A stretch of 64,000 bases of DNA from Pelagadaptatus aseana (GTDB lineage: Bacteria > Pseudomonadota > Gammaproteobacteria > Pseudomonadales > Cellvibrionaceae). The stretch lies in the NCBI GenBank assembly GCA_040365065.1, contig BAABNI010000005.1:186001-250000 (forward strand). The letters run 5' to 3'. Below the pieces are notes generated by a model. It did no database searches. It had not been told where the DNA came from and was given only the letters and a program-made list of their open reading frames with translations. A program made the position numbers and the translations under genes. Positions 17,905 to 27,280 of this stretch are shown one piece after another. The stretch's first letter is position 1; each line of letters begins with the position of its first letter.

Positions 17905-18564
17905 TTACTGGGTGGGCTCTGACAGTTCAATCAGACCTTGTCGGATTTCAAAGCCCCAGCGGCGAAATGCCTGCTGCATGGCGGCGCGGTTATTGATTCT
18001 GTTGTTGAGCATGCGGCCACTGTCGGCATGGGTTTCAACAAAGCGGGCCACAACGTCATTGGTCTGTGCATCTTTGGCGGTAAACATCACCGTCATGGAG
18101 CCGGCGCCATCGGTGTAATAACGGGATCTGGCCGGGCGGGTTTTCAAATCGTCCTTGGGAGCTGTTGGAAACAGGCTGAGCAATTCGGTATCGATGATCA
18201 GGGTTTGCTCTGTTTGCCCGGCAATATTGGTAAACCGGCCCTTCTTGGTGATTTCATCGGTGACGCCTTCGGCGTACATGCGCTGCATGCTCTTCACATC
18301 TTCGCTGTCCAGTACCCATTCCTGTTTTTTCATGCGGGTATCCGCAGGGGGGATGATCTTGACGTTATCGGTGTTGAGCGGGGTAAACACGATGTTGGTG
18401 TATTGGCTGAAGTCGGTACCCGGCAGGGTGTAGACCACATTGGATTGTGGCTGTTGCGGGATACTGGCGGTTTCTTCGGTTTTGACGCCGGTGTTGCTGC
18501 AGGCAGCCAGAGTGAAAAGCGACATCGCGACAAACATCAGGCGCAGTGAATGGTTCAAATGCAT
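17905..18564 (-). CDS. DUF3313-like lipoprotein
   Basis: Protein of 219 residues with a lipoprotein signal peptide and lipobox (SLFTLAACSN; Cys22). The mature part starts with a flexible T/E/P/Q-rich linker, then fits the DUF3313 pattern: PGTDFSQYTNIVFTPLN, a central stretch describing a conserved alpha/beta fold, GSMTVMFTAKDAQTNDVVARFVETHAD (typical family core) and a C-terminal RRWGFEIRQGL. No catalytic residues are known for the family; function unassigned. It is probably anchored in the outer or inner membrane facing the periplasm. Confidence 0.75.
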   Translation of the reverse strand: MHLNHSLRLMFVAMSLFTLAACSNTGVKTEETASIPQQPQSNVVYTLPGTDFSQYTNIVFTPLNTDNVKIIPPADTRMKKQEWVLDSEDVKSMQRMYAEGVTDEITKKGRFTNIAGQTEQTLIIDTELLSLFPTAPKDDLKTRPARSRYYTDGAGSMTVMFTAKDAQTNDVVARFVETHADSGRMLNNRINNRAAMQQAFRRWGFEIRQGLIELSEPTQ

Positions 18565-18699
18565 GATTAAATCCCCTATGGCGGTTATTCAATTGGTATT
18601 TATACGCAGTGACAAGAAATTCGGGTTATTGATTGGACCGGTTGGTCCAAAGCGAGTTCAGGGTGTTTGGGTTAACTAGTGTAAATGACTCTGTTCATT

Positions 18700-20109
18700 T
18701 CAGCGGGACTTATCCTGCGGCTGTCCTTTGATTTTTTCCAGTTCGGCCGCCAGCGGCACCGCCAGATGTTGGTAGCGCTTGTGCAGGAACGGATAAGCTG
18801 TGACATCGTCGAGTAGGCCGACATTAAACAGAGGGGTATCCAGCAGAATCTTGTCAATGGTGATTTGGGTTTCCCGATTAAAACCCACGTAAAAATCCAC
18901 CCGCCCGGCCGACAGCATTTTCAAACCATGCTCGGCGCTCGTGACCGGAACAATTTGTACTGGAGTCTCGACCAGTTTGTCTTCAATCATCTGGGTGCCG
19001 CGCACAAACGCGACCCGATCCTCCCCAGTGAGATCATCGTAGCCTTGCAGTTGGCGATTATTATGATTTGCAAATGCATCGATACTGCCGGTGAGGACGA
19101 TGCTGTTTACTCTGGTTGCCTGGCCCTCGGTGATCTTGGAAAAGTGCTGGGTGCGGGCGCATTCGCTGTCTACCCGGCCGGCTTTTAATTCCTCCACGGC
19201 CCGGGCTCTGAGGATGTAGTGGTACTCCAGGTTGTAGCCCAGGTTATTGAACGCCGCTCGGTACAGGCTTTCCAGTTGGGTGTAGGTACTGCCCTGTAAA
19301 GGCATGCTGCAAACCATCTTGATGCTGTGTGGGTGGGCTTTTTCTGGCGGCGTCAATTGATAGGACTGTGTCTCCGACTTTCGGGTGATCATGGGGATGC
19401 GTCGATTCAGGATTTCAATCACATCCCGGTTTGCCTCGGTCAAATAGGAAAACAGGGGCAGGGTCAGAAACAGATGCTCGACTTCAATGTGCTTTTCACC
19501 CATCAGTGCTTGATGCTGGTAGATACCCTCCTCCCAGAGGATAGCCATATCGGCCTGATCACTGTCGAGCAATTCCATGATCTCGATTTCTGTTTCAGCT
19601 GGGATCAGGGATTCTGGTTTCTGCTGCTGGACGATTTGCATTACAAACTGATGGCTGGCGAGCAGGGCGACTCTCGATTTACTGAGATTGAGTTTCGCGG
19701 CATTGCGCTTGCGGATGATGTGGTACTTGCCGTTGTAGATCGGGCTCTGGGTGCCGATAAGGCCAGTGACCCCGGTGACTTGTTCGAGGTTCGCAGCTCT
19801 GGCGCAGCTGCCATCGAAGTGGCCCGAGGTGATCAGTTGCAGTTCTTTGTCGGTGGCTATCTGGGTCAGGGTGACATGGATGCCCAACGGGGACAGGGCT
19901 TGTTGCAGTGTCCCCAGAAATTGCTTACCCAGTGGTGATTCTGGTGAAACTGAACAGCTAAAGGCAATGCTCCTAACCGGTCTTTCACTGGCATGGCTGA
20001 TCGCGGATACCGTTAGAAACAGCATCAACCAGACGACCGTCACATGGACGCGTGATTGCCAGGAGACGAGCATAAGGTGGGCCACATTTGTTTTTATAGA
20101 GTGGCTCAA
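18700..20109 (-). CDS. Periplasmic protein with two tandem solute-binding-like domains
   Basis: Protein of 469 residues. A signal sequence (VVWLMLFLTVSAISHA) precedes two copies of a type II periplasmic binding-protein-like domain, roughly residues 45-240 and 260-460. Both halves share a repeated pattern: an opening strand with Ser-Pro or Met-Pro-x-x-Gly, then HFDGSCARAANLEQVTG in the first and RVDSECARTQHFSKITEG in the second, so the D-x-x-CAR motif is duplicated. No permease or kinase gene is adjacent. It may bind a small ligand as a sensor or be a divergent scavenging protein. Met13 (20073) is an alternative start. Divergent from purC. Confidence 0.7.
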   Translation of the reverse strand: MSHSIKTNVAHLMLVSWQSRVHVTVVWLMLFLTVSAISHASERPVRSIAFSCSVSPESPLGKQFLGTLQQALSPLGIHVTLTQIATDKELQLITSGHFDGSCARAANLEQVTGVTGLIGTQSPIYNGKYHIIRKRNAAKLNLSKSRVALLASHQFVMQIVQQQKPESLIPAETEIEIMELLDSDQADMAILWEEGIYQHQALMGEKHIEVEHLFLTLPLFSYLTEANRDVIEILNRRIPMITRKSETQSYQLTPPEKAHPHSIKMVCSMPLQGSTYTQLESLYRAAFNNLGYNLEYHYILRARAVEELKAGRVDSECARTQHFSKITEGQATRVNSIVLTGSIDAFANHNNRQLQGYDDLTGEDRVAFVRGTQMIEDKLVETPVQIVPVTSAEHGLKMLSAGRVDFYVGFNRETQITIDKILLDTPLFNVGLLDDVTAYPFLHKRYQHLAVPLAAELEKIKGQPQDKSR

Positions 20110-20230
20110 ATATAGCCCAATTTATGCGACACAGAGCGCTAATCTGGTAGAATCTCCGCTTTTCAATGGCACCTTGTGGGCCCCTCAGGAATCACCACGC
20201 AGATTGTCGCTTTCTCTACAGGATTTCTCT

Positions 20231-21358
20231 ATGAGCACTAATGCCACTTCGGCCTCCCTGAAAGACTCGGTTCTGGCTGTTAATGATGACCTGCCCATAC
20301 GCACCGATAAACCGGTGCACAGTGGCAAGGTACGCTCGGTTTACTGGCTGACCGAAGCCGATAGCCGACGTCTGATTGCAGAGAAGGGCTACGATGTCGC
20401 CGCCGATGCGCCTCTGGCGATTATGGTGATCAGTGATCGAATCTCAGCGTTCGACTGCATCTGGACTGGCGAAGGGGGCGTGCAGGGAGTACCGGGTAAA
20501 GGCGCCGCTCTCAATGCCATTTCCAATCACTGGTTCAAGCTGTTCCGCGAGCAGGGCCTGGCCGACAGCCATATTCTCGATATTCCTCATCCGTTTGTCT
20601 GGATCGTACAGAAAGCCAAGCCGGTTATGATTGAGGCCATCTGTCGTCAGTACATCACCGGCTCCATGTGGCGTGCCTATGCCAAGGGCGAGCGTGAGTT
20701 TTGTGGTATCCAGATTGCCGAGGGACTGGAAAAAGATCAGAAGTTACCCGAACTGCTGATTACTCCGTCCACCAAGGGCATTTTAACAGGCATCCCCGGT
20801 GTGCCCGAGGTGGATGATGTCAATATCACCCGCCAGAATATCGAAGATCACTTCGCCGCTTTCAACTTTCGCTCGGCGGACGATATTGCCACCTACGAAA
20901 CCCTGTTGCAGGAAGGTTTCGCTGTGATCAGCGGTGAACTGGAAAAGCTGGATCAGATCTTCGTCGACACCAAGTTCGAATTTGGTTTTGTGACCGACAA
21001 GGCGGGCAATGAAAAACTGATATACATGGATGAGGTGGGTACGCCGGATTCCTCCCGAATCTGGGATGGTGCCAGTTACCGCGACGGCCAAATTGTGGAA
21101 AACTCGAAAGAGGGTTTCCGTCAATTTCTTCTCAACCACTTTGACGATCCGGATATCCTGCTCAACAAAGACCGGATGGATGAGCGTTCGGCGCTGGCCC
21201 GGGACAATGAATTGCCCATGGGCGCGCTGATGGCCGTGTCCAATACCTACACCGGGATTGCCGAGAAAATTACCGGGCAGAAGATCGTTCTGTCGGATAA
21301 CCCCAAAGCGGAAATCGTTGCTATTCTCAGAGACGAATACGATCTGATTGAATCATAG
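20231..21358 (+). CDS. purC: Phosphoribosylaminoimidazole-succinocarboxamide synthase
   Basis: SAICAR synthase of 375 residues, step 8 of de novo purine synthesis: ATP-dependent joining of CAIR and aspartate. It has the longer form found in Vibrio and Shewanella (about 367) rather than the 237-residue E. coli type. Signature segments are HSGKVRSVYWL, VISDRISAFDCIW, the IEAICRQYITGSMWRAYAKG region and KLIYMDEVGTPDSSRIWD. The ATG at 20231 follows AGGA; the open frame reaches back to 19751 over the divergent neighbour and is not coding there. The Na/Pi transporter gene starts 12 bases downstream, perhaps co-transcribed. Confidence 0.95.
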   Translation: MSTNATSASLKDSVLAVNDDLPIRTDKPVHSGKVRSVYWLTEADSRRLIAEKGYDVAADAPLAIMVISDRISAFDCIWTGEGGVQGVPGKGAALNAISNHWFKLFREQGLADSHILDIPHPFVWIVQKAKPVMIEAICRQYITGSMWRAYAKGEREFCGIQIAEGLEKDQKLPELLITPSTKGILTGIPGVPEVDDVNITRQNIEDHFAAFNFRSADDIATYETLLQEGFAVISGELEKLDQIFVDTKFEFGFVTDKAGNEKLIYMDEVGTPDSSRIWDGASYRDGQIVENSKEGFRQFLLNHFDDPDILLNKDRMDERSALARDNELPMGALMAVSNTYTGIAEKITGQKIVLSDNPKAEIVAILRDEYDLIES

Positions 21359-21370
21359 GGGCAATCACCA

Positions 21371-23017
21371 ATGGCGACCATCATCTGGCAGTTGTTTATT
21401 GGGTTGGGCATTTTCCTGTTTGGCATGAGCCAATTGGAAGCAGGCATCAAAATGTTGAGTGGTGCCACCCTGCGGCGCTGGATTCCCAAAGCGACCAGCA
21501 CCCCCCTTTCAAGTTCTGCCTGCGGCGTTGCCGTGACCGCCATTCTGCAAAGCAGCTCCATGGTCAGCCTGCTGGTGCTGGCGTTTGCCAGTGCCGGATT
21601 GATCCCGTTGATGAACGCCATTGGCGTGTTGCTGGGAGCCAACCTCGGCACTACGTTTACCGGTTGGGTGGTGGCCACCCTCGGTTTCAAACTGGATCTT
21701 GAAGCCATGGCCATCCCCATGACCGGTGTGGCCGGTGCCGTGATCGTCGCCTCCGATAAATCCCCGCGCTTGAAAGCGGCGGGTACGGCTTTTCTGGGGC
21801 TGGGCTTATTGCTGCTGGGGTTGTCGCTGATGAAAGACAGCGTGGCAGACCTGCCCGAGCAGTGGGATATCAGTGTGCTGCAGGGCTTGCCGCCCTGGGT
21901 CTATTTTCTGGTTGGTGCTCTGGTAACGGCTCTGATTCAGTCCAGCTCGGCAACCATGATGATGACGTTGACGGCGTTGAATGCTGAATTGATTGCCTTG
22001 CCCGAGGCCATCGCCCTGGTCATTGGTGCCGATCTTGGCACGACCAGCACCACCATTCTTGGCAGCCTGACCGGCAGCCCGATCAAAAAGCAGCTGGCTT
22101 TTTCTCACTGCTTTTACAATCTGGTGGTGGACATTGCGGCCTTCTTGATTCTGTTGCCTTACGCCGAACAGTTATTGGCCTGGTTCAGCATTGAAGATCC
22201 GCTCTATGGTTTGGTGGCCTTCCACAGTCTGATGAACTTTATCGGTCTGTTGGTGTTTTTGCCGCTGTTGAAATACTACAGTGCCTGGATCGAAACCCTG
22301 TTTCGCTCTCCCGAAGACGACTTAGAAAATCTGGCAAATTTACCCGAGGTTATTCCGGAAGCGGCACTGCCTGCCATGGAGCATCAAATCGCACTGTTGT
22401 GGCAGTGGCATTGGTGCAATTTGATGGAGCAGTTTGATATTTCCCCGGACGATCTAAACCTTGCTGATGAGCGCGCGCAAATGGCCAGAGATGAATTGGA
22501 GCTGCACAATTTTTCCACTCGCTACGAAGCCATTAAAGCCAGTGAAAGAAAAATTTTAAAACTCAGTTCAGCGCTGCACCGGGAAAAGCTTGACGATAAC
22601 CAAAGCCAGATTTTGGCCGAGATGATGCAGGTGGGCAGAGCGTTGAGTTACGCCGCCAAAACCCTCAAAGATATTGAGCACAACACTCGCGAGTTGGCCG
22701 ACGACCCCACGGAGTTGGGGCAGGAGTTGTTGCAGCAGCAGAAACAGTTTTTGCAGAAACTGATTGAAGAATTGGTGGGGCTGGTGACAGAGCCTCGTGA
22801 GCTGGCCTTTGTTGAGGAGTCCATGGAGGCGTTACAGAAAGCATCCGATCAGCATCAGCAAAAAATGGATGAGCTGGTGTACCACCGCGCATTAAATGAG
22901 TCTTCGGTCGCCATTTCATCGCTGCTGAATATCAACCGCGAAATGAGTCATGCGTTGAAAGAAACCCTGCGTGCCATTTCAGTTTGGCAGCACACTCAGG
23001 CTGTTATCAGGCATTGA
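21371..23017 (+). CDS. Na/Pi cotransporter family protein (YjbB/NptA-like)
   Basis: Inner-membrane phosphate transporter of 548 residues. The N-terminal part (about 1-310) holds the two inverted Na/Pi repeats, each with the QSSS motif (AILQSSSMVSLLVL and ALIQSSSATMMMTL) and a GANLGTT/GADLGTT motif. The C-terminal third is soluble and helical, PhoU-like (DELVYHRALNESSVAISSLLNINREMSH). Such proteins mainly export phosphate in E. coli (YjbB). It starts 12 bases after purC; no PhoB box was seen. An inverted repeat GGGTGTC/GACACCC follows at 23026-23050. Confidence 0.9.
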   Translation: MATIIWQLFIGLGIFLFGMSQLEAGIKMLSGATLRRWIPKATSTPLSSSACGVAVTAILQSSSMVSLLVLAFASAGLIPLMNAIGVLLGANLGTTFTGWVVATLGFKLDLEAMAIPMTGVAGAVIVASDKSPRLKAAGTAFLGLGLLLLGLSLMKDSVADLPEQWDISVLQGLPPWVYFLVGALVTALIQSSSATMMMTLTALNAELIALPEAIALVIGADLGTTSTTILGSLTGSPIKKQLAFSHCFYNLVVDIAAFLILLPYAEQLLAWFSIEDPLYGLVAFHSLMNFIGLLVFLPLLKYYSAWIETLFRSPEDDLENLANLPEVIPEAALPAMEHQIALLWQWHWCNLMEQFDISPDDLNLADERAQMARDELELHNFSTRYEAIKASERKILKLSSALHREKLDDNQSQILAEMMQVGRALSYAAKTLKDIEHNTRELADDPTELGQELLQQQKQFLQKLIEELVGLVTEPRELAFVEESMEALQKASDQHQQKMDELVYHRALNESSVAISSLLNINREMSHALKETLRAISVWQHTQAVIRH

Positions 23018-23060
23018 TCCAGCAAGGGTGTCTGAGGCATACCGACACCCGTAGCTGACA

Positions 23061-24554
23061 ATGAATAAGTTAATGAAAGAGCATCTGTTTTATCTCGAAC
23101 CCAAGCCCGGCCTGAGCCTGCAGGTACAAATCAAGGAAATGCTGGTTTCAGCTATTCTCGATGGTCATCTGGCACCGGGTGATCCGCTGCCCTCCAATCG
23201 CAAACTGGCGCAGACCCTCAAGGTGTCGCGCAACACGGTGGTGTTTGTTTACGAAAAGCTTCTGGAGGAGGGGTACATCGTGTCCCGCGAGCGGCAGGGC
23301 CATTTTGTCAATCCTGAAGTGCAGTCGGTGATACTGGACGTGGATGCCATTCTGTCTCGCTCCGCAGAAGTTACCTCAACTACCCGGGCGGCAGATTGGG
23401 AGAGTCGATTCAGGATCGATCCGCAACCGCCGGCTCACATCAAGATGACCAAACAGTGGCGCCACTGCCGCTACTCCTTTATCTATGGTCAGCTGGATCC
23501 TGAGCTGTTCCCTGTGGCGGATTGGCGCGAGTGTGTGCGTCAGGCCTCCAGTAATTTGCTGACCCGCGACTGGCTTGGCGACAGTGCCGATGCCGATGAT
23601 CCGATGCTGATCGAGCAGTTGCGCTCGCGCGTGTTGCCGCGCCGTGGCATTCGCTGCGGCAGTGATGAAATTCTGGTTACGCTGGGCACTCAGCAATCAC
23701 TGTATATGCTGGCCCAGTTACTGGCCTCCCCCGGTGTTCGGGTGGGTTTGGAAAATCCCGGTTACGCCGATGTGCGCAAGAACTTTGAACTGGTCAATGC
23801 CGACATTGTGCCTCTGTCCATCGATGTGGAAGGGGTGGTGGTGAATCAGGCACTGGAGTCCTGTGACTATGTTTATGTCACGCCCAGCCATCAGGCGCCG
23901 ACGACCGTGACCATGTCCATGGAACGGCGCAAGGCGTTATTGCAAAGTGCGGAGCTGCACGATCAGATCATTATCGAGGACGACTACGAAAACGAAATCA
24001 ATTTCCATGGCCATCCGGCCCCGGCTCTCAAGAGTCTGGATCACGGCAATCGGGTGATCTATGTCGGTAGCCTTTCCAAGACCCTGTCGCCGGGACTGCG
24101 TATTGGATTTATGGTGGGGCCTGCCGAGTTGATTAACAAAGCCAGAGCTTTGCGGCATTTGATGTTGCGTCACCCTCCGGCTAACAACCAGCGGGCTCTG
24201 GCTCTGTTTCTCGCCGGAGGCTATCACGACACCCTGTTGCGGCGCTTGACCCAGACCTATCGTGAGCGCTCTGAATGCCTGATGGCGGCACTGCAGCAAT
24301 ACTTGCCGGAAATGGTGATTTCCGAATCCACGGGTGGCAGTTCTCTGTGGGTAGAGGGACCAGAGGATCTGGACTTGCAGGCGTTACAGGAGCGGGCGCT
24401 GCGCAACAGTCTGTTCTTTGAAATCGGCGAGCCGCTGTTTTTTGATGACAGTCCCAAAAAGAATTGTTTTCGACTGGGTTATTCGTCCATTAAAACCGAG
24501 GACATAGAACCTGGTATCAAGCTGCTGGCTGAATTGATCCACTGCCGCCATTAG
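23061..24554 (+). CDS. MocR-type regulator (GntR HTH fused to PLP aminotransferase)
   Basis: Transcription factor of 497 residues. The winged HTH at about 12-80 is GntR-type (PLPSNRKLAQTLKVSRNTVVFVYEKLLEEGYI). The remaining part is a fold-type I aminotransferase domain with IIIEDDYENEI and the PLP-binding lysine Lys340 in VGSLSKTLSPGLRIG. MocR proteins sense PLP-amino acid adducts and regulate genes such as those for vitamin B6, GABA or taurine use; no such target is adjacent. The stop overlaps the convergent DUF3301 gene by four bases. Confidence 0.92.
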   Translation: MNKLMKEHLFYLEPKPGLSLQVQIKEMLVSAILDGHLAPGDPLPSNRKLAQTLKVSRNTVVFVYEKLLEEGYIVSRERQGHFVNPEVQSVILDVDAILSRSAEVTSTTRAADWESRFRIDPQPPAHIKMTKQWRHCRYSFIYGQLDPELFPVADWRECVRQASSNLLTRDWLGDSADADDPMLIEQLRSRVLPRRGIRCGSDEILVTLGTQQSLYMLAQLLASPGVRVGLENPGYADVRKNFELVNADIVPLSIDVEGVVVNQALESCDYVYVTPSHQAPTTVTMSMERRKALLQSAELHDQIIIEDDYENEINFHGHPAPALKSLDHGNRVIYVGSLSKTLSPGLRIGFMVGPAELINKARALRHLMLRHPPANNQRALALFLAGGYHDTLLRRLTQTYRERSECLMAALQQYLPEMVISESTGGSSLWVEGPEDLDLQALQERALRNSLFFEIGEPLFFDDSPKKNCFRLGYSSIKTEDIEPGIKLLAELIHCRH

Positions 24555-24868
24555 TGCGAAAACTGGTGGGGTTCCAACTCCACAGATTCCAGTCGGGTGC
24601 CCAGCAGGCTCATTTCGCCCCGGTAGCGCCTTTCCCCGGTGGCGGTAAATTCAAATTCGTAGACGCGGCGAAGACCAATATTGCCCCGCCGGTCTTTGCC
24701 AAACCACAGGGTTTTGAGTGAGACGGTGTCATCCAGTAACTGAACGTCACGATGTTCGCATTGCTGCTTGGCAAGCCCGAGGGCGCGATCGCGAAAGCCG
24801 GCATTTTGCCAGATGATCAAACCAATCAGGACCAGAATAAAAGCGATCATTAAATCGTAGAGCGTCAT
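24551..24868 (-). CDS. DUF3301 family membrane-anchored protein
   Basis: Small protein of 105 residues with one N-terminal membrane segment (LMIAFILVLIGLIIWQ), followed by a basic/polar soluble domain. The pattern AKQQCEHRDVQLLDDTVSLKTLWFGKDRRG, then RRVYEFEFTATGERRYRGEMSLLGTRLESVEL is that of DUF3301, a conserved gammaproteobacterial family of unknown function. Divergent from the DUF442-like gene at 24934. Confidence 0.8.
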   Translation of the reverse strand: MTLYDLMIAFILVLIGLIIWQNAGFRDRALGLAKQQCEHRDVQLLDDTVSLKTLWFGKDRRGNIGLRRVYEFEFTATGERRYRGEMSLLGTRLESVELEPHQFSH

Positions 24869-24933
24869 ATAGGGATGTCGTGGGCTTTCTGTTACTGTTA
24901 GCTATCTTTTAAGCGAGTCTACAGGAAAAGAAT

Positions 24934-25392
24934 ATGTCTGACCTTCTCTCAAAAATGCCTGGCCTGTCCATGCCGTTTGCCAGCCAGCCCTATGACAATA
25001 TTATCTGTGGTGGTCAGCCGGGCATTGAAGATTATCGCCTGATGAAAACGGCTGGCATCGACAATGTGATCAATATGCGTATGCCCGGTGAGCACAGCGA
25101 TTTTAATGATCAGGAGCAGGCCAGTGCCGCGGGCCTGACGTATGTCGCCATGCCCATAGCCGGCGAGCCGGCCATTACTCTCGATGCCGCCAGACAGCTG
25201 GATGAGGTTCTGGCAGGATTGGATGGCAATACTCTGGTCCACTGTGCCAGCAGCAATCGGGTTGGGGCACTGTTTGCGATCCGTGCGGCCGTATTGCAGG
25301 GCAAGCCACTGGAAGATGCCGTCGCTGAAGGTCAGGCGGCCGGTTTGAAAGCGTTGCTGGATCGCACCCTGATGGTGATTGAATCCGCCTGA
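24934..25392 (+). CDS. Cytoplasmic DUF442/phosphatase-like protein
   Basis: Protein of 152 residues without signal peptide, paralogous to the exported protein at 14260. Shared features are ICGGQPGIEDYRLMKTAGIDNVINMRMPGE, PIAGEPAITLDAARQLDEVL and the active-site loop LVHCASSNRVGAL with Cys-x4-Arg (the glycine usual in phosphatase loops is Ser here). The acyl-CoA synthetase gene follows after 106 bases. Substrate unknown; dual-specificity-phosphatase-like fold inferred from the loop. Confidence 0.75.
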   Translation: MSDLLSKMPGLSMPFASQPYDNIICGGQPGIEDYRLMKTAGIDNVINMRMPGEHSDFNDQEQASAAGLTYVAMPIAGEPAITLDAARQLDEVLAGLDGNTLVHCASSNRVGALFAIRAAVLQGKPLEDAVAEGQAAGLKALLDRTLMVIESA

Positions 25393-25498
25393 TGCGGTTA
25401 TAGTTTAGCCATTGCGATCTTAGCAAATGTTAATGCAGTCTCTTTGTTGTGGCGTCACCATGGTCTGATTCAGGTGTACAACACAATAAAGAGGCATT

Positions 25499-27280
25499 AT
25501 GAAATCCCCCGCGTCCCCCCGGAATATTTACGATCTTTTGCAGCAGGCAACGGATCGCCACCCGCAAGCCACTGCCATTACCTATATTGAGCAGCTTGAT
25601 CCGAGTCTGGTCGATCGTCGCTACAACTACAGTGAGCTGTTGACCAACATCAATCGCACCGTGCGGCTGCTGCAACAGGTGCTGTCATCCAGTCGTGGTG
25701 TGGTGTCGATACTGTTACCCAGCACCCCTGAAACCCAATTTATTCTCTGGGGCGCAGAAACAGCCGGTATCGCCAATCCCATCAATCCCTTGCTGAGTGA
25801 AGAGGCGCTGGCAAGTCTGATGAACAAGGCGGAGACCGAGGTGATTCTGGCGCTGGGGCCAAACCCCTCCAGTGACATCTGGCAAAAGGTAGAGGCGGTA
25901 GCGCCCAAGGTGCCATCGTTGAAGCAAGTCTATTCCGTGGGGTTTTCTGCCGGTGATGCAACACCCCATTTCGAGGAAGAGCTGGGTAACTACAGTGGTG
26001 CTCCAATCCCATCGGAGTCCCTGCCTGACGGTGATGACATCTGTGCCTATTTCCATACCGGTGGCACCACCGGAACCCCGAAGTTGGCTATGCACAGCCA
26101 TGGCAATCAGGTGGCCGCCGTTGAAGCGGTTAATCAATCCATGCCGGCTCAGCAGGGTGATGTGCGCCTCAATGGCTTGCCCATGTTTCATGTAGCGGGA
26201 TCGATGGTGGTGGGGCTGGCGGCGCTGGCCTCAGGCGCCAACATTCTGTTGCCGACCATGGCTGGATTGCGCAATCCGGAAGTGGTGAAGCGATGCTGGG
26301 ATCTGGTTGAGCACTATCGCATCAAGGTGATGGGGGGTATTCCTACCTCAATGGGGGCTTTTGCCCAGATACCACTGGCGGGTCAGGATATCGACTCATT
26401 GGATTATCTGGTTACCGGTGGCGCCATGGTAACGCCGGCGGTGGTAAAAGCGGTTGAATCCCTGACGGGGAAATCCCTCTATCAGGTGTATGGTATGACA
26501 GAGACCGCCGGTGTGATTTCCATCTCCGATATGGAGAATACGCCGACGCCGGGTTCCTGTGGTTTGCCCGGTCAGGGCATTGAAGTTCGCATTGATGGTG
26601 CCAATGGTGAACCCAATAAGACCGGTGAGATCTGTGTGCGCGGCGATAATGTGTTTCAGGGCTACCTCGGACACTCTGAGGAGGCATTGGACGAGGGCTG
26701 GCTGCGCACCGGGGATCTGGGGTGCCTCAACGATCGAGGCGAGCTGTTTATTACCGGGCGGGCCAAGGATTTGATTATCCGCAGTGGTCACAATATTGAC
26801 CCTGCCGTGATTGAAAATTGTCTGGAAAACCACCCCGCCGTGGCTTTGGCCGCAGCCGTAGGCAAGCCGGATCATTACGCCGGTGAATTACCCGTGGTTT
26901 TCGTTGAATTGAAAACGGGTCATAAGGCTTCAGAAGATGAATTGCGCGAGTTTGCCATGGCCAATATTGATGAACGTCCGGCGTGCCCGAAACAGGTGTT
27001 TGTTATTGATGAGATGCCGAAAACGGCGGTGGGTAAAATCCACAAACCGGCCCTGCGCTTATCAGCAACCAAAACGGCGGTGATGGATAGTATCCGTGCT
27101 GAACTGCCGACTGAAGAGGCGAATGAGGGTGTTGCAGTGGAAGGCGTTATTACCCTGCAGGGGGATATGCGTCTGGCCGTTCATGTTGCTGCACAGGATA
27201 AGATCTCCGGGATTCAGAAGGTTTGTCAGAACATCGCAGAGAAGTTGAACCTCGCCATCACGGTTTCAGGTTCTTCTTAA
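25499..27280 (+). CDS. Acyl-CoA synthetase (AMP-forming)
   Basis: Adenylating enzyme of 593 residues that activates a carboxylic acid with ATP and CoA. The ATP loop is HTGGTTGTPKLA (about 186-197), followed by QVYGMTETAG, then the Asp of LRTGDLG and the hinge FITGRAKDLIIRSG. The catalytic lysine is in PKTAVGKIHKPALR (around 512). After this a tail of about 70 residues extends beyond the standard family end. It could activate medium- or long-chain or aromatic acids; the pocket does not allow a choice. The 3' end overlaps the convergent Crp-like gene by 23 bases. Confidence 0.9.
   Translation: MKSPASPRNIYDLLQQATDRHPQATAITYIEQLDPSLVDRRYNYSELLTNINRTVRLLQQVLSSSRGVVSILLPSTPETQFILWGAETAGIANPINPLLSEEALASLMNKAETEVILALGPNPSSDIWQKVEAVAPKVPSLKQVYSVGFSAGDATPHFEEELGNYSGAPIPSESLPDGDDICAYFHTGGTTGTPKLAMHSHGNQVAAVEAVNQSMPAQQGDVRLNGLPMFHVAGSMVVGLAALASGANILLPTMAGLRNPEVVKRCWDLVEHYRIKVMGGIPTSMGAFAQIPLAGQDIDSLDYLVTGGAMVTPAVVKAVESLTGKSLYQVYGMTETAGVISISDMENTPTPGSCGLPGQGIEVRIDGANGEPNKTGEICVRGDNVFQGYLGHSEEALDEGWLRTGDLGCLNDRGELFITGRAKDLIIRSGHNIDPAVIENCLENHPAVALAAAVGKPDHYAGELPVVFVELKTGHKASEDELREFAMANIDERPACPKQVFVIDEMPKTAVGKIHKPALRLSATKTAVMDSIRAELPTEEANEGVAVEGVITLQGDMRLAVHVAAQDKISGIQKVCQNIAEKLNLAITVSGSS

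Noticed and set aside
23026..23050. Inverted repeat GGGTGTC/GACACCC after the Na/Pi transporter gene
   Set aside because: No T tract, and the MocR gene starts 10 bases later; could be a weak hairpin only.
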